Made by a program: the position numbers and the translations under genes
Assembly: GCA_964525965.1 (NCBI GenBank)
Contig: CAZGKA010000099.1
Coordinates: 1 to 43,040 of the forward strand
Source of the DNA: Methanodesulfokora sp964525965
GTDB lineage: Archaea > Korarchaeota > Korarchaeia > Korarchaeales > Korarchaeaceae
Reading direction: 5' to 3'
DNA length: 43,040 nucleotides
The notes under the pieces: model-generated
Databases searched by the model: none
What the model saw: the letters and a program-made list of their open reading frames with translations, nothing else
Told to the model about the DNA's origin: nothing
Shown: positions 40,129-43,040 of the stretch, in pieces
How the letters are laid out: every line of letters begins with the position of its first letter
Position numbering within the stretch: position 1 is the stretch's first letter

Positions 40129-41228
40129 CTCTTGTCCACCTTTCTCTTTTTGCTAGAGAGTATCTCGGCCCAAGGATTCTCGATCAGAAACTCCTCTATA
40201 AATTCATCGGATCCGCCGCCAAGCTCACCCGCCTTTGGGCTTGATTCAACTAATTCAGAGGCTTCGGCTTCCTTACGTACCTCATTTTCACGAACTTCCG
40301 AAGATAACTTCTTATTGGGTAGAACGTGAGGTTGAGGTTCACTTCTGTAGGTCTTATCTGAAGATCCTGCCCCAACGTAGTTCATGTAGGGAGATCGCTC
40401 GACGATCGGCCTCTGCGGATAATGGAATGTATTGTTGGTCGTGTTGATCACGTTGGTGTCAAGGGGTCTGCCCATGAGAGCCCTCATGAGCATTTCCACC
40501 AGATACTCCAGCTTTTCTATTTTCGTCTCAAGCTCTTTTATTCTCAACGATTCAGTGACCTTTGTAGAGTCGAATTGTTCTGGTCCACGGTTGTTGTCAG
40601 CCACCTCGCTGATAGGAGCGGTGGAGCGATCCCTCGAGGCCTTCCCTTCGCGCTCGATAATTCTTGGGCTGAGGAGCTTACTTCGTTCCAGCTCGAGTTG
40701 ATCATCCCTGCTCCTCTTACCGAGGCGTTTACTGCTGGAGGGTGCCTCTGATGGGCGCTTAAACCCCTCAAATCCTGCTTTAGGAAAGTTTTCCTCAGGA
40801 GGCCCCGCTTGTTCCTGAAGCTCTGGTTCCTTCTCCTCCTCATCGTATATGCCCTCAACGAGGATCTTTATGATGGGTGGAGGAGGGTCCTCTAAGCTCC
40901 TGACCGGATCGTTGCAGTATAGCACCTTCACCTCATCGACCATCTGGATACCAACCGCTTCCTCCAAGTGACGGGAAACCTTATCACGAACCCACTCCTT
41001 CAGCTCTTCAACAGGAATTCTATCCTCCAAAACGAGAACGGCTAGATCCTTGAAGACCGTTCCACACTCTATGGAATACGTTAGCACCGTACCCGTAATC
41101 CCATTAGAGGACTTCAGAATGGGGGGATTCCTGTTAAATTTTCCAGACCTTATCTCTGCATTCTCATACTCCGTGGTCAGAAGCCTACGGACCTCTTCAT
41201 CGCTGATATTTATCACATCAATGCTCAT
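40125..41228 (-). CDS. Unrecognised coiled-coil protein between uS11 and Rpo3
   Basis: I do not recognise this 367-residue protein. Residues about 1-130 look folded (AEIRSGKFNRN; VLTYSIECGTVFKDLAVLVL; EWVRDKVSRHLEEAVGIQMV). Residues about 135-220 are low-complexity, rich in Glu, Pro, Ser and Arg. A leucine-patterned helix at about 227-255 (IKELETKIEKLEYLVEMLM) looks like a coiled coil. The rest is Asn/Pro/Ser-rich and it ends with the basic KKRKVDKR. It has its own TATA box and its stop overlaps rpo3, so the two should be co-transcribed. A link to transcription is suggested by context only. Confidence 0.7.
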   Translation of the reverse strand: MSIDVINISDEEVRRLLTTEYENAEIRSGKFNRNPPILKSSNGITGTVLTYSIECGTVFKDLAVLVLEDRIPVEELKEWVRDKVSRHLEEAVGIQMVDEVKVLYCNDPVRSLEDPPPPIIKILVEGIYDEEEKEPELQEQAGPPEENFPKAGFEGFKRPSEAPSSSKRLGKRSRDDQLELERSKLLSPRIIEREGKASRDRSTAPISEVADNNRGPEQFDSTKVTESLRIKELETKIEKLEYLVEMLMRALMGRPLDTNVINTTNNTFHYPQRPIVERSPYMNYVGAGSSDKTYRSEPQPHVLPNKKLSSEVRENEVRKEAEASELVESSPKAGELGGGSDEFIEEFLIENPWAEILSSKKRKVDKR

Positions 41229-41260
41229 TTCCCTTAAGCCGAGAAACAGTATGGTGTAAG

Positions 41261-41270
41261 ATATTTAAAA
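41261..41270 (-). promoter_or_regulatory. TATA box of the unknown gene and rpo3
   Basis: On the minus strand TTTTAAATAT lies about 33 bases before the ATG at 41228, so the unknown gene and rpo3 can be transcribed apart from the uS13-uS4-uS11 genes. Predicted leader: about 8 bases. Confidence 0.55.
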
Positions 41271-41280
41271 AAGATCCCGC

Positions 41281-41679
41281 TCAGACGCGGCGACCTCTTC
41301 TTCCATGAGGTCTCCTAGTCCCGTCGTGAGGTATGGGTGTGACGTCCTCAACCCTTATGAGCATGAGCCCTGACCTTGACAGTCCTCTTATTGCTGCGGT
41401 GGCCCCGGGACCGGGTATTCTGCTTTTTATTCCACCAGGAGCTCTGACCTTCACTATGAGATGAGTTATCCCCTTCCTCTTAGCCTCCTTAGCGGCGGCC
41501 ATGGCCGCTTTAAGAGCCGCATACGGAGATCCTTCCAGCCTGTCGGCATCCACAAACATGCCTCCTGAATATCTGGCTATTGTCTCGGCTCCGGTAATGT
41601 CGGTTATATGAACAATTGTGTCGTTAAAGGATGAATATATGTGGGCCACACCTATCTTACCCTTCTCTGGCTTCGACAT
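41281..41679 (-). CDS. rps11: Ribosomal protein uS11
   Basis: A small-subunit platform protein near the mRNA exit. The 132 residues contain GVAHIYSSFNDTIVHITDITG (split at residues about 10-30), the SGGMFVDADRLEGSPYAA segment and the C-terminal VEDVTPIPHDGTRRPHGRRG typical of S11. The start overlaps the uS4 end by 23 bp. The length is normal. Confidence 0.96.
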   Translation of the reverse strand: MSKPEKGKIGVAHIYSSFNDTIVHITDITGAETIARYSGGMFVDADRLEGSPYAALKAAMAAAKEAKRKGITHLIVKVRAPGGIKSRIPGPGATAAIRGLSRSGLMLIRVEDVTPIPHDGTRRPHGRRGRRV

Positions 41680-42196
41680 TCACCTCACCTCCTTCTTCCT
41701 CCTGCACCTCCTCCTGGACAGGGAGCTTTAAAGTGCACTCTATCTTGTCCTCTTCGTCCTTAGGAACCAGATACCCAGGTTGCCTTATCCTAGTACCGTT
41801 AACTAGAATATGACCATGAACTATCAGCTGTCTGGCCATGTAGGGAGTTTTCGCCAGACCCTTTCGCCAGACTATGGTCTGCAGCCTCCTCTCCAGAAAG
41901 TCCTCAACCTTTATATCCAAGAGGCTATCGAGAGTGGCATCCCTCCCAACGATCCCGTATCTTTGAAGCCTTCTTATCACAGGTCCAACGACCTTCATCG
42001 CCTCCTCAGGGGGAGCAGATAGGAGTTTCCTAGCTATCCTTCTGTACTTTCTAGCAAGGTAGGCTGCCCTCCAGAGCTCCCTCTTGTTCCTTAGACCATA
42101 TTCTCCAGCCAATCTGTTGGATTCCTCTATAACGACCCTAGAAAACGGCTTATATGGCCTCTCATACTTCTTCCTAGGTTTCTTAGGATCTCCCAT
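41657..42196 (-). CDS. rps4: Ribosomal protein uS4
   Basis: A small-subunit assembly initiator binding the 16S 5' domain. The 179 residues start with GDPKKPRKKYERPYKPF, have the S4 RNA-binding domain around FLERRLQTIVWRKGLAKTPY and ARQLIVHGHILVNGTRIRQP, and end in an acidic stretch (QEEVQEEEGGEVNVEAREG). The acidic end is longer than usual. It is the middle gene of uS13-uS4-uS11. Confidence 0.95.
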   Translation of the reverse strand: MGDPKKPRKKYERPYKPFSRVVIEESNRLAGEYGLRNKRELWRAAYLARKYRRIARKLLSAPPEEAMKVVGPVIRRLQRYGIVGRDATLDSLLDIKVEDFLERRLQTIVWRKGLAKTPYMARQLIVHGHILVNGTRIRQPGYLVPKDEEDKIECTLKLPVQEEVQEEEGGEVNVEAREG

Positions 42197-42211
42197 GCTG
42201 CGTCACCCCCC

Positions 42212-42658
42212 TCACTTCTTCTTCTTGTATCCTACAGTCCTACCACGCCTTCCGGTGGTTCTGGTGCGCTGACCTCTCACCTTAAGACCGAGGGAGTGTC
42301 TTATTCCCTTCCAGCATTTTATTCTCTTCATCAGAGCTATGTCCTTCTTCTCGGCAAGGGTGACCTCGTCTCCTAGTAGCAGGTACGACTTTCCATCATG
42401 AGGATCTCTGTGTCTGTTCAGCATCCATCCGGGGATTCCGTACTTCAGAGGATCTCTTGCTATCTCCTCTATTTTTCTGATCTCCTCCTCTGTGAGATCC
42501 ATCAAGCGCTTATCAAAGCGAATCCCCGCCTTTCTCAGGATGGCCCTGGCCAAGGGGACGCCTATACCCTTGACATTAGCTAACGCTGCCACTGAGCTCT
42601 TGGTTCCATCCAAGGTCGTGTTGAGTAATCTAACTATCGCTCCCATTCTTGAGCTCAA
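42212..42658 (-). CDS. rps13: Ribosomal protein uS13
   Basis: A small-subunit head protein contacting tRNA and uL5. The 148 residues include GTKSSVAALANVKGIGVPLA (about residues 18-37), the helix-turn-helix-like ARAILRKAGIRFDKRL, and the C-terminal conserved GIRHSLGLKVRGQRTRTTGR. The start is TTG 42658 (MSSRMGAIV) with GGTG 5 bases before it; ATG 42646 is an alternative. It is the first gene of the operon. Confidence 0.95.
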   Translation of the reverse strand: MSSRMGAIVRLLNTTLDGTKSSVAALANVKGIGVPLARAILRKAGIRFDKRLMDLTEEEIRKIEEIARDPLKYGIPGWMLNRHRDPHDGKSYLLLGDEVTLAEKKDIALMKRIKCWKGIRHSLGLKVRGQRTRTTGRRGRTVGYKKKK

Positions 42659-42703
42659 GCCGACACCCCTTATCCAACCATTCTCGATAAGCCATCACTT
42701 AGG

Positions 42704-42713
42704 GATTTTTAAT
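42704..42713 (-). promoter_or_regulatory. TATA-like box of the uS13-uS4-uS11 operon
   Basis: On the minus strand ATTAAAAATC lies about 45 bases before the uS13 TTG and predicts a leader of about 20-25 bases. The rest of the 265 bp between uS13 and the tRNA holds no gene that I can see. Confidence 0.4.
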
Positions 42714-42875
42714 TGTTTCTATCTGGTTTGGAAGTGTAGTTCTCAACAACGCGAGGTAAACAGAGAGCGAGGGCTTTAATTGGCCGAGCTGGATCATCTA
42801 GTAGATTAATCCTTTTCTCTCAATCATCAGATTCACGACGTTTTGAATTCAGCTTGCTGTAGCTGTTTGGTTCCT

Positions 42876-42889
42876 TTTTCAGCTGAAAA
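42876..42889 (-). terminator. Inverted repeat 3' of tRNA-Ser, possible terminator
   Basis: TTTTCAGCTGAAAA is a perfect 14-base palindrome. With imperfect flanks it extends to GGTTCCTTT on one side and AAAGGAAGAAAGAACC on the other. On the minus strand it lies 35 bases after the tRNA end, and the T-rich run TTCTTTCTTCC stands in front of it, as in archaeal terminators. It could also be a protein-binding site for the following operon. Confidence 0.35.
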
Positions 42890-42923
42890 TAAAGGAAGAA
42901 AGAACCTTGAAGATTGGAGAGGA

Positions 42924-43009
42924 CGCCGGGGGTGGGATTTGAACCCACGCGGCCTCAATAGGCCACTGGCTCTCCAGGCCAGCCCCCTTCCGGGCTAGGG
43001 CACCCCGGC
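42924..43009 (-). tRNA. tRNA-Ser (anticodon GGA)
   Basis: An 86-base class II tRNA on the minus strand. The acceptor stem GCCGGGG/CCCCGGC is perfect with G as the discriminator base, as in tRNA-Ser. The anticodon stem CTGGC/GCCAG closes the 7-base loop CTGGAGA, giving anticodon GGA (42973-42975), which reads UCC and UCU. A long variable arm (TGGCC...GGCCG) and a T arm GTGGG-TTCAAAT-CCCAC complete the fold. CCA is not encoded. No intron is visible. Confidence 0.95.
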
Positions 43010-43040
43010 ATCGAAGCTAAGTTAGAACGGTGAAGTGGGA

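Noticed and set aside
42790..42860. Possible box C/D RNA on the minus strand (CTGATGA and AGATGATC) between tRNA-Ser and uS13
   Set aside because: No CUGA box follows at a sensible distance and no closing stem was found.
1..43040. CRISPR arrays, insertion sequences, prophage or integrative-element genes
   Set aside because: No regularly spaced repeats, transposase, integrase or phage structural motifs were seen; gene content is housekeeping throughout.

Overview
The window is archaeal chromosomal DNA from a thermophile-like member of the TACK group. The evidence is archaeal-type ribosomal operons (uL14 to SecY to AdkA; uS13-uS4-uS11), archaeal RNA polymerase subunit Rpo3, RNase P protein Rpp29, GatDE, DnaG, Pelota, archaeal ProRS, eS17 and eS26, plus TATA boxes 25-30 bp before many starts and frequent TTG/GTG starts. 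eS26, two family-B DNA polymerases and the general flavour of the proteins make a Korarchaeota/Thermoproteota-type genome my best guess. The phylum is inference only. Coding density is very high and no stretch longer than 300 bases lacks a gene.

Layout. 1-8300 (minus strand): a long spc-type operon uL14, uL24, eS4, uL5, uS14, uS8, uL6, eL32, eL19, uL18, uS5, uL30, uL15, secY, adkA (cut by the window edge), with a TATA promoter before uL14. 8350-10960: an FAD-dependent dehydrogenase, an Mre11/SbcD-like phosphoesterase and a divergent SWIM zinc-finger protein. 11000-14790: a mevalonate-pathway cluster made of an HTH regulator, HMG-CoA synthase, a thiolase homologue and a DUF35 zinc-ribbon/OB protein; two micro-ORFs and palindromic promoter elements lie in front. 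14836-18047: GatD-GatE, for Gln-tRNA formation. 18044-20548: a complete family-B DNA polymerase. 20643-21656: an unknown single-span exported protein. 21813-23902: uL22, uS3, uL29, Rpp29, uS17, the piece that would normally precede uL14. 23904-28810: GcvT, a GlcD/GlcF-like oxidoreductase pair and a nucleotide-sugar dehydrogenase. 28946-32865: eS17, a polyprenyl diphosphate synthase, a candidate H/ACA guide RNA, DnaG and Pelota. 32870-36154: a nucleotidyltransferase, a degenerate tRNA-thiolase homologue, ProRS and eS26. 36151-39337: a second family-B polymerase with a ruined exonuclease site, and a BtpA-family protein. 39343-42658: Rpo3, an unrecognised coiled-coil protein, uS11, uS4, uS13. 42924-43009: tRNA-Ser(GGA).

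How it fits together. Most genes serve translation, transcription and replication. The mevalonate cluster and the polyprenyl synthase supply isoprenoid lipids. The most unusual observations are the thiolase homologue, which sits in the expected three-gene context but has lost its nucleophilic Cys, the HDCF Cys and the GHP His; the degenerate Ncs6/TtuA-like protein without a PP-loop; the exonuclease-dead polymerase; the candidate AUA start of Rpp29; the twin micro-ORFs ending in Pro-Pro-Gly-Gly; and the hairpin-plus-ACA RNA before dnaG.
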